A stretch of 64,000 nucleotides of DNA, taken from assembly GCA_010909165.1 (NCBI GenBank), contig MU008170.1, positions 1,612,001 to 1,676,000 on the forward strand. Reading direction: 5' to 3'. The position numbers and the translations under genes were made by a program. Shown in pieces: positions 31,979 to 43,570 of this stretch (position 1 is the first letter of the stretch; each line of letters begins with the position of its first letter). Under the pieces are notes generated by a model. It ran no database searches and had not been told where the DNA came from. It saw only the letters and a list, made by a program, of their open reading frames with translations. This stretch comes from Anthoceros angustus (lineage: Eukaryota > Streptophyta > Anthocerotopsida > Anthocerotales > Anthocerotaceae).

Positions 31979-33119
31979 CTTTAAACATCATAATTTTTGA
32001 AGGGGGTGAATAATCTCGAAGGGGGTTTTCCGTAAATAATCTTTGAAGGGGGTTTTTGATGGGCCCTAAAACAGCGTTTTTAAGGCATTCCGGAAAACAT
32101 GTTCGAAAAAAAGGGTGTCACCCACTAAAGTTCCTACTTTCCATCCAAAGAATGTTTCACGAATGGTGGTTGCAAACTCGAACCTATGGGATTAATGCAA
32201 AGTAGGAGCGGTAAGGAAGGCGTTCACGGAAGGGACAGGAATTCGCTTTGGGAGGAAAATGTGGTTTAGTAAGGACACAACAAAAGCCACGGACAGGGTA
32301 TTTCCAAAACACAGTAACATTTGGAACCAGACGTTCAACATTCACTCTGGGACCCCGGGACAAACCTGATTTCAGTTTCACTAATCACCAGAGTTCAATC
32401 CTTCGTCATCACTTGGTCCAGCTTCTCTAGCATTGTCATCACTATCTTCAGTGGCACTTTGACTCGTTGGCTGTATGAAGCCGCGCAACTCGCAGAGCTT
32501 ATCCCTTATCGCTTTTTTGTCCACCGCATACACATGTTTCGTTCAACACAAACCCATGTCTGAGGATGGGTTTCATTCACAAACACCTCCTGTATGTTTT
32601 TGGGTAATGGACCTTATTCCCTTTTTCCTCGGCATCGGACCAAATGGGTTGGCACTCGGCGGACTATGTATTCCTACACATATCTCCCTTGCGCATCGTG
32701 TGCTCGGTCCGATACCGATGGATAAGAAAGTGAGGTCGTGGTGCATCTAGCTTCAGCGTCAATGACTCTCCCAATCCGAATGGCACGATGCGTGTCCATA
32801 GGTGGTGGAACCAATCGTTCTAGCCCATTGAACATGGGCCATTTTGGATCAAACGCACTTACATCTTACTTACGCCACATTTCCATTGGCATGAGATATG
32901 CGTCAAACAAATAGATGGCACATTGTAAGGGCTGACGGTGAAGACATCCTTCACCATCCAATCCTCAGCTGCACCCTTGCCCATCATGGACCGTTTAAAC
33001 ATCATAATTTTTGAAGGGGTGAATAATCTCAAGGGGTTTAGTAAATAATCTTTGAAGGGGTTTTGATGGGCCCTAAAACAGCTTTTAAGGCATTCCGGAA
33101 AACATCTCAAAAAGGTGTC
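31769..33119 (+). repeat. Direct duplication of a gypsy segment plus adjacent insert
   Basis: 31769-32130 is repeated at 32799-33119, starting GTCCATAGGTGGTGGAACC. The second copy is collinear but carries many 1-6 bp losses and substitutions. Most fall at CAG or CTG and in G or T runs. Confidence 0.85.
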
Positions 33120-35279
33120 ACCCACTAAAGTTCCTACTTTCCATCCAAAGAATGTTTCACGAATGGTGGTTGCAAACTCGAACCTATGGGATTAATGCAA
33201 AGTAGGAGCGGTAAGGAAGGCCGCTCTGGAAGGACGATAAATTCGCTTTGGGAGGAAAATGTGGTTTAGTAAGGACACAACAAAAGCCACGACGAGGTAT
33301 TTCCAAAACACGGTAACATTTGGAACCGACGCTACATTCACTCTGGGACCCCGGACAAACGATTTCGCCCACTCATCACCGTAGTTCAATCCTTCATCAC
33401 TTGGTCCAAATTTTCTAGCATTGTCATCACTATCTTCGGGCACTTTGACTCGCAGTATGAAGCCGCAACTCGCAGCTTATCCCTTATCGCTTTTTGTCCA
33501 CCGACACATGTTTCCGCATGCTCAACACAAACCCATGTCTGGGATGTTTCATTCACAAACACCGTATGTTTTTGGTAATGGACCTTATTCCTTTTTCCTC
33601 GGCATCGGACCAAATGGGTTGGCACTGACGGACTATGTATTCCTACACATATCTCCTTCGTACGATCCGTGTGCTATCCGATACCGATGGATAAGAAAGT
33701 GAGGTCGTGGTGCATCTAGCTTCACAATGACTCTCCCAATCCGTAATGGCCTCGTTATGTGTCCATAGTGCACAAGACCGCCGAAACATCCTTCAAGATT
33801 TCCATTATGTCCCCATTCATCCGCGCCGTTCCCACTATTGCCTTCCGGCATTTTGACATGCCCCCAAGTACAGATCGTGCACGCTGTGGGAGGTCCCTCA
33901 ATAATGCCTCATCTAGCAAAGCTTCATCCGGCACTTGAAGTGGTCAGGCTGTATGATCCACTTCTGCACGTGAAAACCACTTCCAAGGACGCTGTAGCAC
34001 TAGCCCAATGTTATTCTCCACAATGATAGCAATTTCCTTCCGATCCACCCAAAAGGCTTCCAACCACTTGTACTCTTCAACAGTCAGCTATGGACACAAA
34101 TCTTTTAACCCTTCCTGCAAATGGGCCACACCTTCCATCTGTGATAGGATACTGCCGTTCCTTCTTGTCCCCCTAGCTTCACCCGCATGCAGTAGGATGG
34201 TGCTAAGGGAGGCGCCGCCACCGCCCTCACCCACTAAAGTTCCTACTTTCCATCCGGCAATGTTTACATCGAATGGTGGTTGCAAACTCGAACCTATGGG
34301 ATTAATGCAAAGTAGGAGCGGTAAGGAAGGCGTTCTACGAAGGACAAGCAAATTCGATTTTGGGAGGAAAATGTGGTTTAGTAAGGACACAACAAAAGCC
34401 AGACGGTATTTCCAAAACACGGTAACATTTGGAACGACGTTCAACATTCACTCTGGGACCGGGACAAACACGATTTCGATTTCACTAATCACGAGTTCAA
34501 TCCTTCGTCATCACTTGGTCCGGCTTCTCTAGCATTGTCATCACTATCTTGATGGCACTTTGACTCGTTGGCAGCGCGCAACTCATGAGCTTATCCCTTA
34601 TCGCTTTTTGTCCACCGCATACACATGTTTCGTTCAACACAAACCCATGTCTGAGGATGGTTTCATTCACAAACACCTCCTGTATGTTTTTGGGTAATGG
34701 ACCTTATTCCCTTTTTCCTCGGCATCGGACCAAATGGGTTGGCACTCGGCGGACTATGTATTCCATATCTCCCTTAAATGCATCGTGTGCTCGGTCCGAT
34801 ACCGATTGGATAAGAAAGTGAGGTCGTGGTGCATCTAACCCGTCAATGACTCTCCCAATCCGAGAATGGCTGTTATGCGTGTCCATAGGGCAGCTTGAAC
34901 ATCCCCCTTTCCATTTCCATTATGTCCCCATTCATCCGCGCCGTTATTGCCTTAGGCATTTTGACATGCCCCAAGGATCGTGCCTGTTGTGGGAGGTCCC
35001 TCAATAATGCCTCATCTAGCAAAGCTTCATCCGCACTTGAAGTGGTCAGGTATGATCCACGCGTGAAAACCACTTCCAAGGGCACCGCACTAATGTTATT
35101 CTCCACAATGATAGCAATTTCCTTCCGATCCACCCAAAAGGCTTCCAACCACTTGTACTCTTCAGCGATCGACTATGGACACAAATCTTTTAACCCTTCA
35201 CGAATGGGCCACACCTTCCATCGTGATAGGATACTGCCTTCTTGTCCCCCTAGCTTCATGCAGTGGGATGGTGCTAAGG

Positions 35280-35480
35280 GAGGCGCCCGCCACTGGCGCC
35301 TCCCCGGCACTCATGGGCGCCGGCCACGCCCTCCTCACCCGCCCATGGCGGCCGGCGCCCGCCACCGCCACGCCCATGGGCGCCGGCCCCCGCCCGCCCG
35401 CCCCAACACGCCATGCCCCATGGGCGCCCGGCCGGCGCCCTCCCCTGCCTACCCATGGGCGCCGGCCCGTGCCCCATGGG
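35280..35480 (+). repeat. Very G+C-rich low-complexity island
   Basis: About 200 bp built of interleaved CCATGGGCGCCGGC-like units with many overlapping GGCGCC, GCCGGC and CCATGG palindromes. It contrasts sharply with its moderate-G+C surroundings. No gene is assigned. Confidence 0.75.
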
Positions 35481-36228
35481 CTCCTCATAGGCTGTCTTTA
35501 AGAAAATAAATATTTAGCGGCTCAAGAGAATCACAACTTGGGACTGTTTGGTCAAGTGTTTGGGAACAAAGTGTAGTAATGAATAGGTTTCATGTTCAAA
35601 ACCTATATGACCTTAACAACTCAAATTTGTTGATTTTAAGGATGCTTGCATGGGCGCATGGGCAACTAACTTTGTTCATTTTAAGGATGCTGGCATTGCC
35701 TTAAAGCCCAAGTGGTTGCATTGAGTGCGGAAGGTTGAAGACCACATTGGCGACCTTTTGGATGAGGTCGTGACTAGATGTTGTGTGGCGATCGACACCG
35801 TGACAGCGGGCCCAAGAATGGTACTATTGAAGACGAGCAAGCAATGGAGAGAGCGACAACTTTGAGGCGGAGGATATGGACCGCCTCCGAATATGGCGGT
35901 GGTACTTGACTCAGTGTCGGTGCAAGGCATGGATGAGTCGCCAAGCCGCACTCTTCAATGACTATTGTCGATGCTGATGACCACTCCCTCCTTTAGCAGT
36001 TGTTTGTTGCAATGTTCTCACGACCATTGAAATTAGACTCCCGCTAGTACAAGATTGTTTTCATTGTGTTCCACCACTTCAAAGTAAAAGTTTTCGGTTG
36101 TAATAAACATATGAAAATGGCAGCCCTCTAAACATTCTACAAAAACGTAGACGGGCCCACACCCTACTGTGCTCCAGTTCTAGGGTGTAGACTTGAAAGT
36201 GCGTGCTTTATCACAGGTATGACCTCAG
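35481..36228. other. Unassigned sequence inside the TE block
   Basis: Short frames only. I see no recognisable domain or repeat boundary. Confidence 0.4.
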
Positions 36229-38990
36229 AAAAGGTGTGCGCATTATCAAAGTAGGGCACATATGCTCTTCTAAGAAAGGTGTTCTTCATTAGGTGGTCTT
36301 GTGACTTGCCAGCGAACTACCCAAGACACCACACATGAATGTCTATATTCTCGTTATGATGGAGCACTTCTCCAAGTGGGTAGAGGTGGTGGCCCTACCA
36401 GATAAGAGCTCTCGAAGCACAGCTTAAGCTTTCCTTCAGAATGTGTTGAGTCGCTTTGGCAGCTGCGTCGAATGTCTGATAGACCAAGCGTATGAATTCA
36501 GAGGAGAATTCCAAGACCTGCTGGAGCACTCGTCGACCATCGCAGGACCAGTCGAGACCACCCTCAGGTTGATGGCCTTGCTGAATGGATGGTACAGACT
36601 ATCAAGAAGGGTATGAGGAAGCTTTTCCTTCAAATGCCAAAGACGAAGTGGGACTTGGCTCTCCCATACATCGCCATGGGCTACCGCATGAGCCGGCATG
36701 CCTCCTTGGCACATTTCAGTCCTTATCTCTTGCTGTTTGGAAGGGATCCCATGCCACCCAGTTCCATTGCTAAGCAACTTTATGAGGTGGTGGATCTGGA
36801 CGATCCTGTAACTTGGGCAATGGTCATAGGTTAGCGTGCAGCGCTGTTTCGGTAGGCCATATGGCCATGGCTAATCTGAGAATTGCCCAACATCGGGACA
36901 CCCTCCGGTACGCACATTCACGCAGCGGCAGTTTCAGGCCCAAGCTCAAGAAGTTCCAGGTTGGGGACTTTGTCTACTTGCAGAGGCCAGTAGGGGATTG
37001 TGGGCAAGGGAAGAATGGTAGACTCCCCCTTAGGAATAATAGGAGTTGTTTTTGTTTTTTTTTGGTGTTTGGTGTGAGGAATAAGGTGGTAGAGGAAGAA
37101 AATAAGGCTGAACAGACTGGATCGCGATGGACGGGGGAGACGCGAGGAAGGGGCCTCGCTGGACTTCGGAGGAACTCCGAAGGAACTCTGGAGCAGACTA
37201 AAGTGAAGTCCGATGGAAGGAGTGACCGGGGAGCGGGTGTGGAGCGCAATTTGGCAAGCAGGACACGTGGACGGTGCCGAGTGGGTGACTGACATGCAGC
37301 GGACCAGGATAGTAGAATGACTAACTATGGCGGTTATAGTTAGTAGCCGTAATAGGCAGGTAACCACGACCCAAGGACATGCGCCAAGAAGGCGGCGGGC
37401 GTGAAGTTCCAGTACATGATGCAGGACTCTGGCAGTTACTGGCAGCAAAAGGACACCTTCCCGCGCATCAATTAAGCTCGACGCCCCGCTGCTGAGAGAA
37501 GGTCATCTTCTTGGACTACTTCTCAGCAGTTCTCTCAGTCACTCACGCTCAGGCACCCCGCTCTTTGGCACTTTCTCTTGGGGTTCGGCAGCCGGTGACC
37601 TTCGACTCCTTCAGGCTCATCAATTTCTCCGGGGTTCGGGGCGGAGAGCATTACGGCCCCCGCCCTCGAGAAAAGGTGTGCGCATTATCAAAGTAGGGCA
37701 CATATGCTCTTCTAAGAAAGGTGTTCTTCATTAGGTGGTCTTGTGACTTGCCGAACTACCCCACCACACATGAATGTCTATATTCTCGTTATGATGGAGC
37801 ACTTCTCCAAGTGGGTAGAGGTGGTGGCCCTACCAGATAAGAGCTCTCGAAGCACAGCCTAAGCTTTCCTTCAGAATGTGTTGAGTCGCTTTGGCGTCGA
37901 ATGTCGATAGACCAAGCGTGAATTCGGAGGAGAATTCCAAGACCTCTTTGGAGCACTCGTCGACCATCGCAGACGATCGAGACCACCCTCGGGTTGATGG
38001 CCTTCGAATGGATGTCTGACTATCAAGAAGGGTATGAGGAAGCTTTTCCTTCAAATGCCAAAGGCAAGTGGGACTTGGCTCTCCCATACATCGCCATGGG
38101 CTCTGCATGAGCATGCATGCCTCCTTGGCACATTTCGTCCTTATCTCTTCTTTGTTGGAAGGGATCCCATGCCACCAGTTCCATTGCTAAGCAACTTTGA
38201 GGTGGTGGATCGGGCGATCCGTAACTTGGGCAATGGTCATAGGTTAGCGTCTGCTTTGATGAGCCATATGGCCATGGCTAATCGAGAATTGCCCAACATC
38301 GGACACCCTCGGCGCACATTCACGCAGGTTTGCCCAAGCTCAAGAAGTTCGGGTTGGGGACTTTGTCTACGAGGCCGAGGGGATTGTGGGCAAGGGAAGA
38401 ATGGTAGACTCCCCCTTAGGAATAATAGGAGTTGTTTTTGTTTTTTTTTGGTGTTTGGTGTGAGGAATAAGGTGGTAGAGGAAGAAAATAAATTTGAGCA
38501 ATTTGGATCGCGATGGGAGAGGCGAGGAAGGGGCCTCGCTGGACTTGGAGGAACTCGAAGGAACTCTGGAGCGGAACTAAAGTGAAGTCCGATGGAAGGA
38601 GTGACCGGGAGGCGGGTGTGGGCATAATTTGGCAAGCGGGACACGTGGGCGGTGTGAGTGGGTGGCCACATGCAGCCGGACAGGATAGTAGAATGACTAA
38701 CTATGGCGGTTATAGTTAGTAGCCGTAATAGGCGGTAACCACGACCAGGACATGCGCCAAGAAGGCGGCGGGCGTGAAGTTCCGATTACATGATGCGGGA
38801 CTCTGGCGATTCTTGTGACAAAAGGACACCTTCCAGCGCATCAATTAAGCTCGGCGAGAAGGTCATCTTCTTGGACTACTTCTCAGCAGTTCTCTCAGTC
38901 ACTCACGCTCAGGCACCCCGCTCTTTGGCACTTTCTCTTCCGAGGTTCGAGCGCAACGCCCGGTGACCTTCGACTCCTTCCGGCTCATCA
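36229..38990 (+). repeat. Direct duplication of about 1.4 kb (36229-37660 and 37671-38990)
   Basis: Both copies begin GAAAAGGTGTGCGCATTATC and end in the CTCATCAATTTCTCCGGGGT segment. The downstream copy is collinear but scarred at very many CAG and CTG sites, for example GGCAGCTGCGTCG reads GGCGTCG and GTCTGATAG reads GTCGATAG. Confidence 0.88.
36309..36995 (+). mobile_element. Gypsy integrase core and C-terminal part
   Basis: Reads ELPKTPHMNVYILVMMEHFS, KWVEVVALPDKS, YEFRGEFQDLLEHSS, ALPYIAMGYRMSRHASLAHF, LLFGRDPMP and finally KKFQVGDFVYLQR. These are typical of Ty3/gypsy integrase core to the GPY/F-like end. Stops at about 36425 and 36832 break the frame. The segment is repeated at 37750-38390 in a more damaged form. 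Confidence 0.85.
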
Positions 38991-41300
38991 ATTTCTCCGG
39001 GGTTCAGGAGCGCAGAGAGCATTACGGCCCGCCCTACCTCAGCAGCAAAACGTGCGGCAAGCACACATGGGGCCCAAGAAGGCGGTAGAGGTCTTGAAGC
39101 TCTGGCGCAAGGTGGAGCGGAACATAGTGACCCGGCGCTACCCCGATTTTGACCCATAGCTTGCCGAAGCGGGTGAGCTAGTGCAGGAGTGGCACCTGGA
39201 CATCTTCCAGGTGGTGTGGACCTACGAGAACGTGGCGCTGGTCCAGGAGTACGCCCAGAAGATGATGGCAGCGGCGAGCAAGGCCGTCCGCTCAAAACGT
39301 TTGAGGGAGGACCCGAGGCGATTGACAGTGGAGGTCCTTCGTGCGGTGTACAATCGCCCAGCAGAGGAGGTTGGGGGCGTAGTACCAGAGCCCGTGAAGG
39401 TGAAGGGGAGGTTGGAGGCAGCCAAGGTGGCACTGTTGAAGCCCGGAACTCAGAGGTCCTCCAACGGATGGTTGATGTCGGACCTACTGGACTGGCGGGT
39501 GAGGGCAGTGGCGAAAATCATCGTCCACTGAAACATGCTCACCAAGGTGGAGCACCTGGGGGATAACCTACTGGTCTTCCTGCACGCCCTCCTGAGGGGC
39601 AAGAGGGCAAACTGGGAGCGAATTATCTTCGCCCGAATAGCCCAGGAGGCTCGGAAGCTGCGCAACGAGCGGCCTCCCCCTTCAGCGTTGTCCCTTTTCA
39701 TTTTGCATGTCTAGGGACACCACAACCTCCTGAAGGAGGGTAAGGAGGAGCAGGAGCCCTCAGGCAGCCACTATCGGAGGGAGAGAGGAGGCCACAGCAG
39801 ACTAGGATGGAGGCGCGAAAGAAGAAGCAGGCGCCCAGCTCCACCGCCCCGTGACGGCGCCGGTGCCCTTGCCCATGACAACGGAGTGGGCGGAGGCAAA
39901 GCGACTGCGCGAAGGCGAGAGGACCTGCCAAGGCGCGGGAGGCCACTAGCGACCTCACCGGGCGGTCCTCTCTACAAGGAGAGGGAAGAGAGCTAGCGCC
40001 CGAACCCCTTCACCCCCACCGGACCCCGAGTGAAGGAGAGCGGAGAAGGAATTGGCCGCGAAACGGGCCAAAGAGGTGGACGGACCTACTCCAGACGGAC
40101 AGGACCTAAGGGTCCTGAATGGGTCCGGAGCACCCAACCCGGACTCGCTCCGGAGTGTGGTCTGGCGGTCCTTGACGGACCGGGAGATGCCTGCGCCCTC
40201 GGCGGGGTTTTTGGGAGCATCGCCGGCGGTGGCCGTGGAGAAGATACGGCGGGTCTTGGCGGCCGTCGTGGATGGCACGTTGTGGGGTCTCTACGGTACC
40301 GCAGAGAAGACTCAGGAAGTGGAAACCACCCGAAGACGAATGGTGGAACTTTAGAGTCAGATGGAGGCGGCCCAAGCAGGCGGAATCCCTTGCCCGGATC
40401 GAAGAAGAGAAGTGCCGGATGGCGGAAAGGGAGGCGAGGTCCACCCAACAAGATAGGGCTCGGGTGCTTCAGCTGTGCGAACAGTTGAAGCATGCCCGGG
40501 AGGCTCAGGCACGAGCAGAGGACCAAACCAGCAAATGGAGGCGGCGAGGGTGGCAGCAGAGGCGTCGTCGGCCAGCGAGGAGGCTGGCGACAGTGGCTCA
40601 CGTGGAGGAGGCGAGCCAGTGGAGGCTCGGTGAAGGAGCCAAGGAAGTTGAGGCCACCACCAAGACAGAGCGGGACTACTACCGCAGGACGGAACCTCGA
40701 GGCGGTGGAGTAGCCACAACTTACTGAAGGAGGAGCGGTGCGCGAACAACACGCATGGCCCATGGGGCAGAAATGGAGGAGCGACTAAGGGAGCTGGGGG
40801 ACCTTCGAATGCAGCTCCAAGAGGTGGGAGAGGCGCGTCAAGAGCTGGAAGGTCAGAAGGAGACCCTGGAGCTAGGGCTCCAGGTAGTGGAAGAAAGGAA
40901 CGGGCTTCTCCAGGGATGGATCGGGGACCACAAGCGCGAGATAGAGAGGCTCCAACTCTGCCTGAGAGTAGAGGAGAGTCATCGACGAAGCAAGGAATTA
41001 GACGTCGCAGAGGTTCAGAAGGAGCTAGCCGATGCCAACCGCTTGATTGAACTCCCGGGCCGGTTGGAGAGGGACATGGCGATCTGAGCGGTGGCGGACC
41101 CGGCGGCAATGGAAGAACGAGGCGGTTGCTGGTGCATGCGCGAAGGAGAGAATCCGAGCCTTGACAAGGCGGTTGGCGGTCTGAAGGAGCAGGGAGGCAG
41201 GCGAGCCAACGAGAAGCAACGGCTTCAGGAGATGGCGGAAGCCTCCCTAACGGCTTCCAAGGATGCTGCCAGGGCTAGGCTATAGGGCCTCGGGGATGGA
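38991..41300 (+). mobile_element. G+C-rich, coiled-coil gag-like degenerate ORFs
   Basis: Open segments at 39181-39531, 40052-40354 and 40755-41087 on the plus strand are rich in Glu, Arg, Leu and Ala. The last is a clear heptad coiled coil (QEVGEARQELEGQKETLELG). Stops and shifts separate them. Similar charged coiled-coil proteins occur in gag regions of large plant retroelements, but I cannot name the family. The antisense frames are also long and are attributed to high G+C. Confidence 0.45.
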
Positions 41301-41719
41301 ACGGCCCAATAGGCGACTAGGCACGCCCGGTTACCTGAGAACCCCTGGAGACGGGAGTACCGAATTCTCAGGGCCCACGTGGAGGAGGCCATCCAGCAGG
41401 TCGACTTGGACTTTGCGTACTACCATGCGGAGCTCCTGAGGGCGGTGGGTGCAGTCCACCAGGCGGCCGAGTTTGCAGGGCCACCAGAGGAGTCGGAGGG
41501 GACCTAAGAAGGTCTCAGAGAAAGCGCGGCTGCAGAGAACTTGGGTGCCCAGTTCGGGGATGAGAGCAGTAGCGAGGAGGGCCCGACGGACGGAAGGCGG
41601 TCGGGGGAAGACGGCGGAGCAGCCACGACGGAGCAAGAGGTAGGTCCTCCGCACCCACCGCCCAGCACGGGGGGTGTAGGTGAAGGTGCTCCAGAGGAGG
41701 GAAGACCGGAAAGGGGGGA

Positions 41720-42030
41720 GAGACGGCGCGGGGGGACATGGAATCCTCGGAGGCGGGTTCAGACTTGGAAGTCCGGATACCAGGGGCGGACCCGGACTTG
41801 GAATTCTGGATGCTAGAGGAGTGTCCGGTCACAGAAGTCCGGACCCCTGGGGAAAGACCGAACTTGGAGGTCCGGACTCCAGAGGAGAGGACGGGCCCAG
41901 AGGTCCGGACTCGGGAGGTGAGGACCGACTTAGAGGTCCAACCTCCAATGCTAATGGCGGACTTGGTCGAGGGCCAGGCTCGACCAGTCCAGGACAAAAG
42001 GACCTCGGACGGACCTGAGCGCTAGGGATC
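41720..42030 (+). repeat. Coding-like tandem repeat with an EVRTP motif
   Basis: Units of about 30 bp (GAGGTCCGGACTC type) encode repeats such as LEVRTPEERTGPEVRT in the frame 41738-42025. A damaged copy of part of it lies at 44006-44150. It seems to be the C-terminal end of the degenerate coiled-coil ORF series. Confidence 0.6.
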
Positions 42031-42189
42031 CACCAAGGCACCAGGGGACGGCAAGGAGGAGGATTTAATAGTAACAAACGTTGTCAGTCCACCTCGAGTG
42101 GCCCAGCCTGACCGGGTTAGAGGAAGGGGAAGGGCCTCTGCGGGACTCCGGGGGTCAAGAATAATTCGATTGGGCGCTCCTCAGGCGCC

Positions 42190-42420
42190 AATCATCATTT
42201 CATCTGGCAAGTGGTTGCTCATAAGCAAGTGTAGCTACAGTATGTCAATATTGGCGATAACAAATCAGACCTGCTCACTAAGGGACTGTCCAAGGTACTC
42301 CACGAGAAGCATGTAAGGAGTATAGGACTGCTGAGCAAGGAAGCTTATGTGGGTGATGGAGCTCTGAGCTCCCTCAAGCGAAGCTTGAGGGGGGCACATC
42401 GACTTCTGCCAGCACATCTT
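42190..42420 (+). mobile_element. Copia RNase H tail fragment
   Basis: Reads SDLLTKGLSKVLHEKHVRSI and LLSKEAYVGDGAL, the C-terminal end of a copia polyprotein. A damaged duplicate is at about 44350-44530. No LTR was identified beside it. Confidence 0.65.
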
Positions 42421-42875
42421 GATCACCATGCACTCTTCATCAGCTCTCCTCACCGTCATCCGTAGGCAAAGGTTGGGAGTTTGCAATTTTGAACCTTTCT
42501 AGACTTACACCTTGCCGTGCATCCTGCAAAGCCGACCGCAAGGCGCTCTTGCGTGTTCGGAACACTGGCTGCCCTGTTTTCGAATCTGTGCCTGGGTACT
42601 CCAGCTTGCTCGAGACTTTCGATTTTCTAGCTCATATATGAGATTAGGTGACTGGCAACCTAGAGAAGCTACCAGATGGTGGAGAGGACGCTCGAGAACG
42701 GTTGGAGACAAGCATGCCTGATGGACGTCATGGCGAGCGTAGAACGAAGAACTCGGATCGGCGAGTGTTGTGGAGATAGGGGTCTTGATTGGGAGACGGG
42801 TTAAGTTTAGGGCACGTTTCGCGAAACTCGGACGTAAAACAATGTTTAAGTAGCAGTTGATATAGTTGAGTAAAA

Positions 42876-43570
42876 TTTCGGCATTATCAAGCGCCTCATG
42901 ATTACAACTCACTTGGCCGTGTATATATACCCATTTTTTTTGCCTTTCAACAAAATATTCCTCTCGCTCCGATTCTTTACTATTTCTCCGTATCCCCTCA
43001 TTTTTTTTTTTTTTCTCCCTTCCCATTTTTCCGTTTTTCCCCTTCTCCTCATCTTCCATATTTATATTATTTTCTCATTTTATCTTTTTTTACCAATATC
43101 TTTTCTAAATAACTCTCTCTTTCCTTCCCTTCTCTCTCCCAGTCCTCATGCCCTTTTCCCTCTCCCAATGTGCCGATCTACACTCCCTCGGCGACTTATG
43201 TTGCACCAATTGATTCGACCAAGTTTCGGCATTCTCAAGCGCCTCATGATTACAACTCACTTGACGTGTATATATACCCATTTTTTTTGCCTTTCAATAA
43301 AACATTCCTCTCGCTCAAGAGGAAGATTCTTTACTATTTCTCCATATCCTCTCATTTCTTTTTTTTCTCCTTCCCATTTTTTTTCCCTTCTCTTCATCTT
43401 CCATATTTATATTGTTTTCTCATGTTATCCTTTTTTTACCAATATCTTCTCTACATACCTCTCTCTTTCCTTCCCTTCTCTCTCCCGATCCTCATGCCCT
43501 TTTCCCTCTCCCAATGTGCCGATCCACACTCCCTTGGCGACTTATGTTGCTCCAATTCGTTCGACCAAGT
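42876..43570 (+). repeat. Internal tandem duplication of a pyrimidine-rich segment of about 350 bp
   Basis: TCAAGCGCCTCATGATTACA occurs at about 42888 and 43236. Each copy is followed by the same TATATATACCC, pyrimidine tract and CTCCCAATGTGCCGAT block. The second 2-kb copy (43996-45735) has only one unit. Confidence 0.8.

Larger units (their letters stand above)
31979..36308. mobile_element. Unassigned insert within the gypsy integrase, with partial tandem units
   Basis: About 4.3 kb separates the integrase zinc region (ends about 31978) from the integrase core (starts about 36309). It contains units of roughly 1.0-1.1 kb starting at the phrase CACCCACTAAAGTTCC (32129, 33119, 34229). Minus-strand fragments such as WVDRKEIAIIVENNISA and RAIGRVID recur but match no family I can name. 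The frames are too broken to call a gene. Confidence 0.5.

Noticed and set aside
32130-35280. Tandem units as an old, diverged gene family
   Set aside because: Differences cluster at CAG/CTG and homopolymers rather than at codon third positions, which fits sequence error better than divergence.
40086-41109. Long minus-strand ORFs (225 and 250 codons) in the G+C-rich segment
   Set aside because: Pro/Ser/Leu-rich antisense frames caused by high G+C; the plus-strand coiled coil is the more coherent reading.
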